The position numbers were made by a program, and so were the translations under genes. Below are positions 22,404-33,315 of a stretch of DNA of 64,000 nucleotides, piece by piece (positions within the stretch are counted from its first letter, which is position 1; every line of letters starts with the position of its first letter). Source of the DNA: Raffaelea ambrosiae (taxonomy: Eukaryota > Ascomycota > Sordariomycetes > Ophiostomatales > Ophiostomataceae); NCBI GenBank assembly GCA_002778195.1, contig PCDI01000001.1:1934939-1998938 (forward strand), in the 5' to 3' direction. The notes under the pieces are model-generated. The model saw nothing but the letters and a program-made list of their open reading frames with translations, was not told the origin of the DNA and did no database searches.

Positions 22404-24250
22404 TCATTTCTCCTCGATATTTTCCACACGAGCACCAGCAGTTTCCTTTTCTTTCTGAACGGCAGCGGCCATTGCATGTGTGCTCGTGCAGACGTAGCCC
22501 TTGAATTTCCTCGCTGGAACCTTGGCTTCAAACATCTCGTGAATTTCCTCCAGTGTTCGATCGCGCGTCTCTGGAATAAAGAACCAGGTGAAAAAGAACA
22601 GGATCGCATTGGACCCAAACCAGATATATCTGATACACGTCAGGTAAGAAACTTCCCACAGAACACAATGCTAAGCACCTCCGCATGGAACATACCCATA
22701 TTTAGCGCTCCACCCAAGGCTGGCAGGATTGATAAAGTACGGCGCAGTGAACACACCAAGCCAGTTGCCAAGGAAGTTCAACGCGGTAGCAACGCCGAAC
22801 GTGTGCGCACGGAGGTGGTTGTTTGGGTACTCGCCACCAAGCAGCCAGGCGTACGGGGCTGCAAAGCAAACAACCAGTTAGTCGAGGTCGGTGGTGTAAA
22901 ACGTAGCATGAAGTCCTGTCCAACGTACCATATGCCACGTAGAAGAACGTAAAGAGAGTGATGAACGCAACAATGGCACGCCCCGCCACCGGAGTCCCGG
23001 GTGCGGCCGTCCAAGCAACTGCAGAAGCAAGCTGGCAGAGCCCGCAAGCAGCCACACCTGTGAGGATGATCACACGACGGTCCACTCGGCGAACAAACCC
23101 AACACTGAACAGAACGCCCAGCAGGCCGAAGCAGGTCATCATGACGGAGTAGGCGAATGCCTCTTTGACGCCGGCAACCGTCAGGAAGTATGTAGTGTAG
23201 ATGTTCACCCACGAGGAGCCTGTGGCCATGACGTCAGTCAAAGCGTTTTGGCTACAGTGCCCTGCATGCCCTGAAGAAGAAGAAGGAAAACAAACCATTG
23301 GCAGAGTGGAAGCAGACAATGGCAATGGACAGCAGACTCCGGCGGCGGTTGACGCCGCTCCACATCTCGAGCCACAGCGTCTTGTCGCCCACCCTCTCCA
23401 CCTGCTCCCGCGTCGAGACGCGAATCTCGTTGAGCTCGGCCTGTAGCTCGCTCTCGTCAATGTTGGGGTTGCGCAGCCGGCGAAGCGAGAGTGCGGCCGC
23501 CTCTTCCTTGCCTTGCGTCATCAGCCAGCGCGGGCTTTCGGGGAAAAAGACGAGGGCGACACACTGGATAGTCGGCACGCCGTAAAAGACCGCCAAGGGG
23601 ATGCGGTAGGCATCTTTGTTCATTATCGTCTTGGTGCCGTAGTCGACGGCGGCGCCGACAATGGAGCCAATCGATAACTGGCTCTGGTAAACGGCGAAAA
23701 CAGTGCCGCGAAGATGCGCCGGTGCCACCTCGTTGACATAGATCTGCGCAAACGAGAGGAACCACCCAACCGATATGCCTTGTGGGATGAACGCGTGAAT
23801 ATGTGAGTGGAAAGTGCATGAGACGTCTCTGAAGAACCGTAAACAAAACTGACCAAGGAGAAAACGAGAAAAATAGAGTGCGCCGAGATTGGTGGTGCCG
23901 ATCATGATGGAGGTCGCAATCAAGTTGAGCAGAGACGCCAGCCACAGGGCGTGACGGCGGCCAAACTGGGAGCTGAAGGGCCCAATGAGCAGAGACCCGA
24001 CAAAGGTGCCAATGGTCATCAGCGAGGAGATCAGCTGCTGCACTGTTGGGTCGATGGCCCATGCCTCGGTTGTGTCGTTGTAGTAGCCAAACACCTGCAG
24101 GAAGCCAGGCATGGCCATGAAGCCACCGACAAGCGCGTAGTCGAGGCCATACTGGAAGCTCGCCAGAGTCACCAGACAGCAGATAAGCAAGCACTTCAGG
24201 TGGCTGCGGAGGTCCTGCCGGAGCGGGTTGGCTGTGACGGCGGCAACCAT
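22404..24250 (-). CDS. MFS sugar-porter-type permease, 5 exons
   Basis: Predicted 12-helix proton symporter of the sugar-porter family in the plasma membrane. Exons on the minus strand: 23854-24250, 23296-23778, 22929-23219, 22696-22858, 22404-22629; 519 residues, the normal size. Motifs in order: F-Q-Y-G-L-D-Y-A-L-V-G-G-F in helix 1, F-G-R-R-H-A between helices 2 and 3, P-E-S-P-R-W-L after helix 6, R-R-V-D-R-R between helices 8 and 9, Y-A-W-L-L-G-G-E-Y-P in helix 10, and P-E-T-R-D-R-T-L-E-E at the C-terminal end. Its promoter faces the dioxygenase gene at 25144 across 0.9 kb, so the two may be co-regulated. Substrate may be a hexose, disaccharide or another polar carbon source; members of this family also import quinate, inositol and small glycosides. 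Confidence 0.92.
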
Positions 24251-25143
24251 GACGGATCAATGCTCGGTACCGGGATCAGGGACGGCAAAGATGGGGTTTC
24301 GAGAAGACGGCGACTGCGTTTCGTTGACTGACTTGCTCGGGACAGAAGTACCGTATTTTCTGTCTCTTCTTTTGACACAGATACCAGCTTTATAGACAGA
24401 GAGGAGAGCTCCTGCGGACTAATACAGCTCGGCCATCCAATCACCAGAGTCCGATTTCTCACTCTTGGCAACGCTCTGCTTTCCACCCCGTCTCGCTGAT
24501 ATTGGCACCCACACTCTCCATGGATATGTCCTTCCGGCCTCCCTGCTACTGTACCAGCTGAACATGACGGGCTTGGAAGCGGGGGGTTGCCGTATCAGCG
24601 TGGCCAGTGAATGAAGATGTCTATGGTCGGCTTCTTACCAATGTTCAGCCTCTTTTCACTGTAATTTGGCCGTCAAACTGCAACAGCCGTGAACGTCTCA
24701 CTCACGGCCCCCGCTCCAGGGAGTCATTAGGGGGACACTCTTCCGGGACGCTGGTGTTGTTTCCCCGCGCCAAGGTCAGCATGACGTCCAATTTGAGTTC
24801 TGAGGGCTGTGAAATCGCCTCGTTTCTTCCCCGGATTACTGTAACCGTGATGCGGGGGCAAACTACGATTCTGGCCGGCAGTTCAAAAAGCATTTTAATT
24901 TACGCATGCTGGTTGGCTCCGGAACTGGGACAATGGCTTGGTACGCAATCGCTCTGTATATGAATACGTGCATGGTTTTCGCCTGGACGGCACACAGGGA
25001 AGGCTGCCCCAGCTGGATGAAGCTTCGAAACTTTTCTACTCGTAAAAGAACAGCCAAAAAGTACACATATACACGTCTGACAGGTCAAGCACGTTCAGCG
25101 CAGACAGGCACGCACACACTCTCTCTAAGACTTCCCCAACAAC
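24251..25143. promoter_or_regulatory. divergent promoter with a 29-bp imperfect palindrome
   Basis: Shared upstream region of the MFS permease (-) and the dioxygenase (+). It contains the palindrome at 24829-24857 (separate entry). No protein-coding sequence is convincing, though a frame is open on both strands around 24600-24960. Confidence 0.5.
24829..24857. promoter_or_regulatory. imperfect palindrome, candidate regulator site
   Basis: The 29-bp element starts CCCCGGATTACTG and ends CGTGATGCGGGG. Eleven of 14 base pairs match around a central A at 24843. The outer CCCCG/CGGGG arms contain the CGG triplets favoured by Zn2Cys6 regulators. It lies 287 bp before the dioxygenase ATG and 579 bp before the permease ATG. 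Confidence 0.45.
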
Positions 25144-26479
25144 ATGGGCTCTCTGGACCGGCATGCTCTGAGGCGCGAGCCCCTGAAGAAGGGCACGTCC
25201 ATCGACCACCTCGAGTATGTCGACTGCTCGCCCATCATTGGCCGCGAGTATCCTACCGCCAGCCTCAAGGCCATGCTCCAGGCTCCCAATGCGGACGAGC
25301 AGCTGCGTGACCTGGCCATCACCATCTGCGAGCGCGGCGTCGTCTTCTTCCGCAAGGCCCAGGACGACTTGTCCATCGACGAGCAGAAGCACATTACCGA
25401 CAAGCTGGGCAGGCTGACCGGCCGTCCTGCGGAAAACGGCCTACACGTGCATCCGCTCTACAACGACCCCAACAATATGCCCATGGCCGACGGCACGACC
25501 GACAAACACATGTGCGTGTTTGACGCTCGACCACGCCCAGATGGAACGTGATCCAAAAAACAACGACTAACATCCCTCCGTCTTGCAGCTATGTCATCAA
25601 CTCCGAGGCCGCCAAGAAACTGTATGCCACAATGAAGAACCGCCCTGGCGCGACAAACGAGCCGCGTGATCTGGGCCGAGAATGGCACAGTGACAGTACG
25701 CGTCCCCCATCCAGAAATGTATCGCCCTCCCCCCCCCAACTCACAAGTGATCAGGTCTCTTCGAGCACTGCCCGTCAGACTTCTCCTTCCTCCGGATGCA
25801 GGACACCCCTCCGTCTGGCGGGGACACGCTCTGGGTCTCGGGCTACGAGCTTTACGACCGGCTGTCGCCGCCCTTCCGCGCCTTCTTGGAAACGCTCACG
25901 GCGACCTGCGCCCAGCCCGTGTTCCAGACCGCCTGCGAGGCCGGCGGCTACGAGGTTATGTCCCCCCGCGGCGCGCCCCAGAACGTCGGCTTTGCGTTTT
26001 CGCCTTCCCACCCGGTGGTCCGCACCCACCCCGTCACGGGCTGGAAGTCTCTGTTTGCCGGCGTGGGCCTGCACGTCAGCCGCATCGACGGCGTCACGTC
26101 CTACGAAGACCAGCTGATCCGCGAGTACTGCCTGCGGCTCCTCACCCGCAACCACGACTGCGTGGCCCGCATGCACTGGACCCGGGGTGCCTGTGCCATC
26201 TGGAGCAACGCCTGCACGCTGCACGCTGCCACGGTAGGGTTTTTTTTTTGATTGTTGACTTTCTTTTTGATTTTATTTTTTTCCTCGTCTTTTCTCTTTC
26301 AATTTTTTTTTCGTTCCTTCCCTTTTCAGTAAGTCACTGTACTAATTGAGCCGCAGCCTGATACTCATCTCGTCGACGGTATCCGTACGGGCGTCAGGGC
26401 CTCGGGCACGGGCGAGGTGCCATACTTGGACCCTGCCAGCACGGGCAGACGAGAAGCACTCGGCATGCCGGCATTTTAG
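25144..26479 (+). CDS. Fe(II)/2-oxoglutarate dioxygenase, TauD/TfdA family
   Basis: Exons 25144-25511, 25589-25695, 25755-26233 and 26357-26479 give 358 residues, normal for fungal TauD-like enzymes. These use Fe(II), O2 and 2-oxoglutarate to hydroxylate a substrate carbon; in TauD this releases sulfite from taurine. The facial triad is visible: H-x-D in E-W-H-S-D-S at the exon 2/3 junction and the distal His in L-H-A-A-T at the end of exon 3. The 2-oxoglutarate-binding Arg is likely in D-G-I-R-T-G-V-R (exon 4). A conserved P-P-S-G-G-D-T-L-W segment follows the first two ligands. No signal peptide, so probably cytosolic. Its 3' end faces that of the hydantoinase gene with 202 bp between. Sulfonate, sulfate ester, carnitine-like or other acids are possible substrates. 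Confidence 0.9.
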
Positions 26480-26681
26480 AGAGGCGCAGCCATGCTCGAA
26501 GTTTATTTTAGGTACTGGTAGACAAGGCCACGTAACTAAGAACGAGAAATTGTAGATTTGAACGAGGCCGAAACCTTATATTTTGATTTATCGTTCTGTT
26601 TCTTCAGTCCTTGTCATTGTCGTTGCTGTATTTATGATGTACTATTCAAAATTTGTTTATCCATGTCCCTACCCTGTCTAT

Positions 26682-29600
26682 TCACTTCTTCTTCGCCGGA
26701 CCATACTGGTCAATTACACTGACAACACCGGCATATTTGCCGCTAGGCTTGAAATCCATGTCGTAGCCGAATGCCCTCGGGCCTGCAATCTTCAGAGCGT
26801 TCTCCGTGCTGGTCCAGAGCGAGTGGCAGGCGGCCACCATGACAAAGACCTTGAGGCCGTAGCGGTACTCCGGCACGCCCACAGCTTCGCCCGTCAGTAT
26901 GTCGAGGACCATGATCAGGTCCGGCACCGTGGCGAGGATCTAATGTGTTAGACAACGTGTCCGAATGAAAAAAAAAGAAGAACAAAAGAAAAAAAAAAAG
27001 AAAAAAGAAGCTTCCAGGACTGGCTGGTTGGTCGACCTACCTTGGTCTCGCCGGACGGGTATGTCGCCTCCAGAATCAGGTTCTCGTTGATGAATGGAAT
27101 GCAAATATGTTCCGGCTCGTCTTCCTCGTCGCTGGCGACGTAGTCGTCATCATCGCCCGACTTGTCGTGCTCCTTCTCGTAGTCCTTGAGCTTCTCAATC
27201 ACCAACGTCCCGTGGCTGCGACCGCCGTACAGCCGCTGCTCGATGCCGGTGATCTTGCCCTCGAACACCTTGCGCGCCGCCTGGGGGCCGCCAAACTCGC
27301 GAATCAGAGACTTGTGCACCGTGGTGATCGACCCCCGGGCACGCGCCTGGCACACGGCCCGGCCCAGACGCCAAGCCAGCGAGACCGACCTGAGGACGCC
27401 GAATTCCTTCAGCTCCTTCTTGCCGGCTGGGCGGGCAGCAATGCCGGATCCCATACTGTGGCGAGGGTGGGCACTGTGAGCGGAAAAAAATTCAAACGCC
27501 ACCGTATATGGTCCACCAGAGAAACTCACCCCATGTTGACAGTGATGGCCCGCATCATCTCGTCGACAGACTTGGTGTCTTTTGCGCAGTCGATGGTCAC
27601 CGTGGTGCCCTCGCCACTGGCCAGACACGCCGGCAGCAGGTGGTTGATGTCGCCGTTGGCACCAATGTAGAGCGAGCTCATCTGGAAGGCCGGGAAGGCA
27701 CGGCCTGGATTCGTGAGTTAGTTTGGGCTGCTTCGTAGGCAAGGTCGAAATTTGTCATGACACGCCAGGAACGACAATCCACTGTACCCATCAGATCGGC
27801 ATCGACACAGCACACATCAAAGGCCCGGGACGATGACAGCATCATGGGGCCCAGGCCGTTCGAGCCACCAATCTCGGCGGTCAAGATCGCTGCAAACGTG
27901 ACGCCGAGATGCTTCTCCAGGCCCCTGGCCGCATCCAAGACCATGTTGCCGCCGAGCCGCTCGATGGCCAGCACCGGGCTGCCCACACCCGCCACAGGAA
28001 CACAGAGGCCGTCGTCTGGCAGGTCGTCCACGTCGACGATGCGGATCTTGCCACCACTGCGCAGCATTTCGCGCATCGACAGGTACACGCCGTACGGGGT
28101 GCCGCCGCCGGCACAGCCGAGGATGTAGCAGCCAATGGCCAGGTAGTGGGCATCCGTCTCGGAGATGGTCCACACCCGGTCCTCGTCCACGTCCGGCTTG
28201 TAGGTCGTGTGGTCGACCTCCGTTTCCACCGAGACGTCCTCGTCCGTGCCGCTGCGCTCCCACTGCTTCTTCTCCATGTAGGCTTCCTCGTCGGTCGGGG
28301 CCTCCTCGTCGCGGCCGGCGGCCACGGCCTCGGCGTCCTCCAGGAACCGCTCGTAGTCGACCGGCCCCACCACCTTGACCACAATCCGGAACTTGCCCGC
28401 CATGTAGGGCACCCCGGACACGTCCTCCTCGACAATGCGAACGTCGGCGGCCTTGGCACCGCGCTGGATCGCCTGCGCCATCACCTTGGCCTTGACGTCT
28501 GCCAGTGCCTGCTGCTTGTCGCCGGCATCCACGATCGCCTCGGCCTCCTCGCCAATCTCGGCCACGGCGGCGCCCACCGCATTCGCCACATGGGCGTGCT
28601 GCGGCACCTCGATGGAGGCCACGCCCTGCAGCTCCCGCGGACACAGGAACGCGCCGCCGCCCACCAGCAAAATCTTGCACGGCTCCGGCGACGTCTTCAT
28701 GCGGTCCACGTGGTCTTCAATCATGCGCTGCATCCGGACCTGGGCTGCGTGCACCGTCGTCTCGCCCAGCGAGGACGACAGCTGCGCAGCGCCGTCGGTC
28801 GTGCCAATGCTGGCCTCGCCGGCGGCCACGGCGATGTCTGTCGCGGTCAGGACGTCGCCGCCGAAGCACCGTGCCCTTTCCCGCAGCGCTTGGCCCACGC
28901 TCTCGGGGCCGATGGCCACCTTTCCGTCGGGCCGCTCGTGCACCAGGGAGCCGCCACCGAGGCCGATGCTCTCCACCTGCGGCATGCCAAAGTTGACCTT
29001 GACGCCGCCGACCTCGGCGGTCGAGCCGGCCATGCGGGGGAAGCCGCTGGGCAGCAGGCAGCCAATGTCGGTGGTGGTGCCGCCAATGTCCACAACGAAG
29101 CGGCTGTCGGACAAGTGGCGCTCCGCGGACAGGAAGGCGGCGCCACGGATGGAGTTGGTGGGCCCCGACGAGAAGATCCGGATGGGGTACTTCATGGCCT
29201 CCTGGGACGAGAGCAGCTGGCCCGCGCTCGAGGTCAGGTACAGCGGGCAGGTGAGGAGGAGGTTGCGCATGGCCCGGCGGAAGCCGTTGATGGTGCGGCG
29301 CGCGAAGCGCAGAATGGACGCGTTGAGAATGGTGGCATTCTCGCGGGCCAGGATGCCGACGCCGGCAATCTCCTTGGAGCAGACAATGTCGACGCCGTCG
29401 CCGAGGACCGGCCGCAGCAGGTCGCGGACCCTTTCCTCTTGGCGAAACGTCTCGTCCATGGGCGAGTAGATGCCGGTGATGGCCACACTGCGCAGGCCCT
29501 TGTCCTGGATGGTCTTGGCCAGACCACGGACCTCCTCCTCGTTCACAGAGGCGATCTCGGAGCCGTCAATCTGGCAACCGCCGGCAAGCATGGCCTGGTA

Positions 29601-30169
29601 GCCGTTCATGACTTGGTTGTATGGTCAGCCTCCGCGCTAGCGTCAAAAGCACGCAGTCCATCGCACAGCCCAGAAAGAACAACATACTCCTCTTCAAGTC
29701 AGACGGAAAGTCAATGAACGGCGGTGTGCCTTTCATGTAGTTGTTGGCAGCCAGGCGGACGATGGCCACGGGCTCCAGTCTGGACGCATCCCGTTCGACA
29801 ACGGCATTGATCAAATGCTGCTCAGTCAGTCACGGAACCACCTAGAGCGGCTATACTCTCAAGGATAGTGGCAAGACTTACGGTCGTGCCAATCATCAAG
29901 CTGACAATGCTCGCCGGAGACACATCTGCGTCCTTGAGCAGCACTCGGATGGCCTCCTCGATACCTGTCGTCACATCCGCGCCAGTCGTGGCCTTGTAGG
30001 ATACAATCACAGCCTCGGGGCCGGACTTGGTCGGGTCCAGCAGGACGGCATCGGTGTTGGTTCCTTGGATCGAGAATCAGTTGTCTGGTCCGTATGCAAG
30101 AAGGTGGGCGCACGCAACAACAAACATACCGCCAACGTCGACACCAATGATCAGCTTCCGAGACGTCAT
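26682..30169 (-). CDS. hydantoinase/oxoprolinase-DUF917 fusion protein, 7 exons
   Basis: Exons on the minus strand: 30130-30169, 29882-30063, 29688-29817, 27788-29611, 27530-27704, 27041-27455, 26682-26939; they join to 1007 residues. The N-terminus has the actin-fold phosphate motif D-V-G-G-T-N-T-D completed across intron 1. The HyuA-type core follows, with S-S-G-P-T-N-S-I-R-G-A, V-D-I-G-G-T-T-T-D-I-G and G-L-G-G-G-S-L-V. After an acidic linker (about residues 590-620) a DUF917 domain begins at about W-T-I-S-E-T-D, with G-C-A-G-G-G-T-P-Y and E-I-G-G-S-N-G-L. In HyuA relatives ATP drives opening of a cyclic amide (hydantoin, 5-oxoproline, N-methylhydantoin). DUF917 often accompanies such enzymes, sometimes as a separate bacterial gene; here it is fused. 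It diverges from the M20 gene at 30983. The exact ring substrate is unknown; no HyuB partner lies in the window. Confidence 0.92.
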
Positions 30170-30982
30170 GGCCAAGCTTCCTAGACAATTTGCTGCACGC
30201 CCACAAAGATGTGTGCGACGGTATGGCTAAGCTGTCGTGTGCAAGAGTCTTGCGATAAGATGATCGTCGAGGATAAGGTTCTCGTCTTAAGTCTTCGCAA
30301 AGAAGAGAAGAAAGCATCGCTTTGTTCCACGTGGACGGCGAGGTGCACCGCGCAAAATTTCGCTTACCAGGAGGACTTGGCCGAGCGAGCTCACCAGGCC
30401 ATTGGTGATAGCCTAATTCATACTAGCCCCTAAGCTATCTTCTACGGCGACAACACAGAGGAACCAGGCCTCAGAAGCGTGAACTGTTCAGACGCTTTGT
30501 TTCCGTCTCTCTCTTACGGCGTAACATGAATTATCCATCCATCATTCCACCGATCCCAAAATGTTCAGAGGTCATGCTATCTCCAAGAAAAGCCAGCAAA
30601 GCCACCTTCAGCTCCGGGCAAACAACGGAGCAGCTATTGCCCAAGCTGGGGAAATTCCACTAAAAAGATTAGATCCTTTGTCATTCTCACTAAACCGTTT
30701 GGCCAACACGCTAATGCACAGGCCTAACACGAAGCTATCTCCGATAACTTTAAGCTATCAACATGTCCTCAGCCGACTGACAGGCACGCTTCAGCCACCT
30801 GGAGACGTCGCTGAAAAGTCTGCAGGGATCGCTCTCTGGGGTTCGCGCAGAGTTTTCTAGCCTATTCGACAGGGCTGGTATATCGAGTGCCGCATCGGGC
30901 AGATGTGCACCAAGAGAGTTATCTGGCGTCCGGCTTCATCAGATGATCTGATAAACCGGCGAGACTTTCGCAGAGAACAGCC
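30170..30982. promoter_or_regulatory. GATA-motif-rich divergent promoter (hydantoinase / M20 genes)
   Basis: Counting by eye I find nine HGATAR sites (either strand) in 813 bp, against about two to three expected by chance. Examples are at 30253, 30405, 30434, 30577 and a group of three at 30734-30760. At 30946-30954 is an exact ATCTGATAA, which fits the ATCWGATAA consensus known for SreA-type iron regulators, 28 bp before the M20 ATG. A second inverted AGATAA lies at 30919. A CCACGTGG box is at 30327-30334. AreA-type nitrogen control is an equally good reading. Confidence 0.5.
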
Positions 30983-32280
30983 ATGGAAATCACGACAGGG
31001 GCAAGTCAGGCAAACACAACGGCCATTCACGAGAGCCTGGACAAACACAGAGACGTCCTGTGGAAGGTGAACCGAAAGGTGCTTGGCCCTCTGTCCAAAG
31101 TTAGTCTTTGCTTTTTTGTCCAGGCCCGGTTGCTGACAGGTGGCAGATATTCACCAACCCAGAGCTTGGCTATGCCGAGGTCACGGCCCACGACACCATC
31201 GTGGAGGCCTTGAAGACGGAGGACGGAGTGCGTGTTACGCCCCATGCGTACGGTATAGCCACTTCGTTCGAGGCGGAGTACGGGTCGGGCGGCCGCGTCT
31301 TGACCTTCAATGCCGAGTACGATGCCTTGCCTGGGCTGGGCCATGCCTGCGGGCACAACCTGATCGCAACAGTTTCCCTGGGGGCCTTCTTCGCCGTGGT
31401 TGGCGCTCTGAAGACGTCTGGAGAGCTGGGCCGCGTGCGGCTGCTGGGCACGCCCGCCGAGGAAACGTCCGGCGGCAAGATCAAGCTGATCCACGCGGGC
31501 GCGTACAAAGACGTCGACGCCTGCCTCATGATGCACCCGACGGCCGAGAAGCACTACCCGGACGGCATACTCGGCGATGCCTACGATCGGACCATGGCCA
31601 TCACCGGATTCAGCATCGGCTTCCGGGGCAAGGCGGCGCACGCCGCACTGGCCCCGTGGAACGGCGTCAACGCGCTCGACGCGGCTGTGGCGGGCTACAA
31701 CAACATCTCCGTCCTGCGGCAGCAGATCCAGCCCGACGAGCGCATCCACGGCATCATTACCAACGGCGGGCAGAGCGCCAATGTCATCCCCGACAAGGCC
31801 GCAGTGGAGTACGGCGTGCGCGCCCCGACACGCGCCCGCGCCGAGGCCCTATTGCAGCGGGCGGTGGCCTGCTTCCGGGGCGCGGCCGAGGCCACAGGCT
31901 GCGAGATGGAAGTCGACATGTTTGGCGCGTATGCGGACATGCGGACCAGCATCCCCATCTGCCGCGCCTTCCAGGACGCGATCAGCAGCATCGGCCACGA
32001 GACGCAGTGCAATGTGGACCGGGCCATCACGCCAGCATCGACCGACCAGGGCAACGTGAGCTACGAGTGTCCGAGCTGGCACGGCATCTTCGGCATCCCC
32101 TCGGAGAATGGCGCCTACCCCCACACACCTGGATTCGAAAAGGGCGCCGGCACGGAGAGAGCCTTTGAGAAAGCCATGTGGAACTGCGAGGGCATGGCCA
32201 TCACAGGCTATCGCTTCTTGACCGATGATAGCCTCGCCGCGGAAGTCAAGGAGTATTTTGATAGCCAAAAGGGCCCATGA
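30983..32280 (+). CDS. M20-family amidohydrolase/peptidase
   Basis: Exons 30983-31066 and 31147-32280 give 405 residues. The fold is that of M20D metallohydrolases, which include AbgA-like aminoacyl-glutamate hydrolases, N-acyl/N-carbamoyl amino acid amidohydrolases and PM20D2-type dipeptidases. Metal-binding motifs visible: G-H-A-C-G-H-N (about residue 93-99, including the Cys ligand typical of M20D), G-T-P-A-E-E-T with the catalytic and bridging Glu, and M-M-H-P-T-A. The dimerisation insert contains F-R-G-K-A-A-H-A-A and G-G-Q-S-A-N-V-I-P. A late H-T-P-G-F supplies the usual last ligand. No signal peptide or membrane helix, so cytosolic. It is divergent from the hydantoinase fusion, which suggests sequential ring opening and amide cleavage. 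Substrate preference is not determinable from motifs alone. Confidence 0.9.
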
Positions 32281-33315
32281 CGCGCCTAAAGGCTGACAGC
32301 CATGGATCGGAGCACGAATAAGAGAACGTGGAAAAGTCGAAAAGCAAGAACAAAGAAGGCAACACAGAAAAGCCAAGATAGCGAAAAAACACGGAGCAAT
32401 ATCTATTTCATTTGCACCTCAAGGGGGGGGGGGGGGGGTTGCGCTGCTAACGAAAGTTCTGGGATGGCGGGAAGAGTCCCTGTGTGCCACAGATAGCATA
32501 TAGCCCAGGTTTGCCTGCAAGCATTCGCGTGCTCGTATTATAGGATGACGCCCGAGTGCCAGAATGGGCATATGGTTCGGGTCTATCCCCTGCCTCGGCT
32601 GACATTGTCTCCGGGTCCGATAAGGGGGGCCATTATGGGGGTGGACTCCAGCTGCATGTTCTGGTCAGCAGAACGAATCACACAATAGGCATTTGGCATC
32701 GTGGTGGCATGGTTGCTTGTCCATGCACGGAATCCACGCACACATACGCCCAAACCATGGCGCTGGCAACCCGTGGGTTGAGGCTGCAAGCCGTATGCTA
32801 TCACGAACCATGCCCAGAATGGCCATTTGCTATCTTGCATACAACCACAAACACCACAAAACTTGCCTTGGGCCGTCTTATCTGGGGAAACAAGGTTCAC
32901 ACTAGAGCAACGGCGAGGTCGCAGTGCCGGAAAGTAGCAGCAGAGCAGGCTGGCGATGAACGGACTAACTAGGACGGCCAAAAAAAATATGGGTCTTGTC
33001 AGCAAAGCCGACCTACTGTTATCTCGCCAGGAAGAGCGGTTCCTTTTCGCTTTTCAGACTCTTAGCTATCTTGGCAAAGGGCTGCAGTGTGGCAGCGACA
33101 CACTGAGAGACTGCTGCTATCATCGCCAACGGAAGACCGCGAACCGATCTGGGCACCGAGTTGGGATATTGCAGCCGCGCAAGCCGGCGAAGAAAGTTTT
33201 CTCTTTAAACGCCGCGCCATTCCAACTCTAGGGCGCGAGACCGGGAGAGGGGGGAAAAAAGGGACGCAGAGACAACGCAACTACAGCCGCACAGTAGCGA
33301 GAAAAGTATCTAGTC
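32281..33315. other. intergenic spacer with G16 homopolymer and GATA motifs
   Basis: No gene seen. A run of 16 G at 32423-32438. GATAAG at 32619 and TTATCT at 32879 and 33018 lie upstream of the siderophore-type transporter, but none is an exact ATCWGATAA. Confidence 0.5.

Noticed and set aside
27909..29717. 602-codon open frame on the plus strand
   Set aside because: It lies antisense to the hydantoinase core exon. GC-rich third positions there remove stops on the other strand. Its product is Gly/Ala/His/Arg-rich with no domain.
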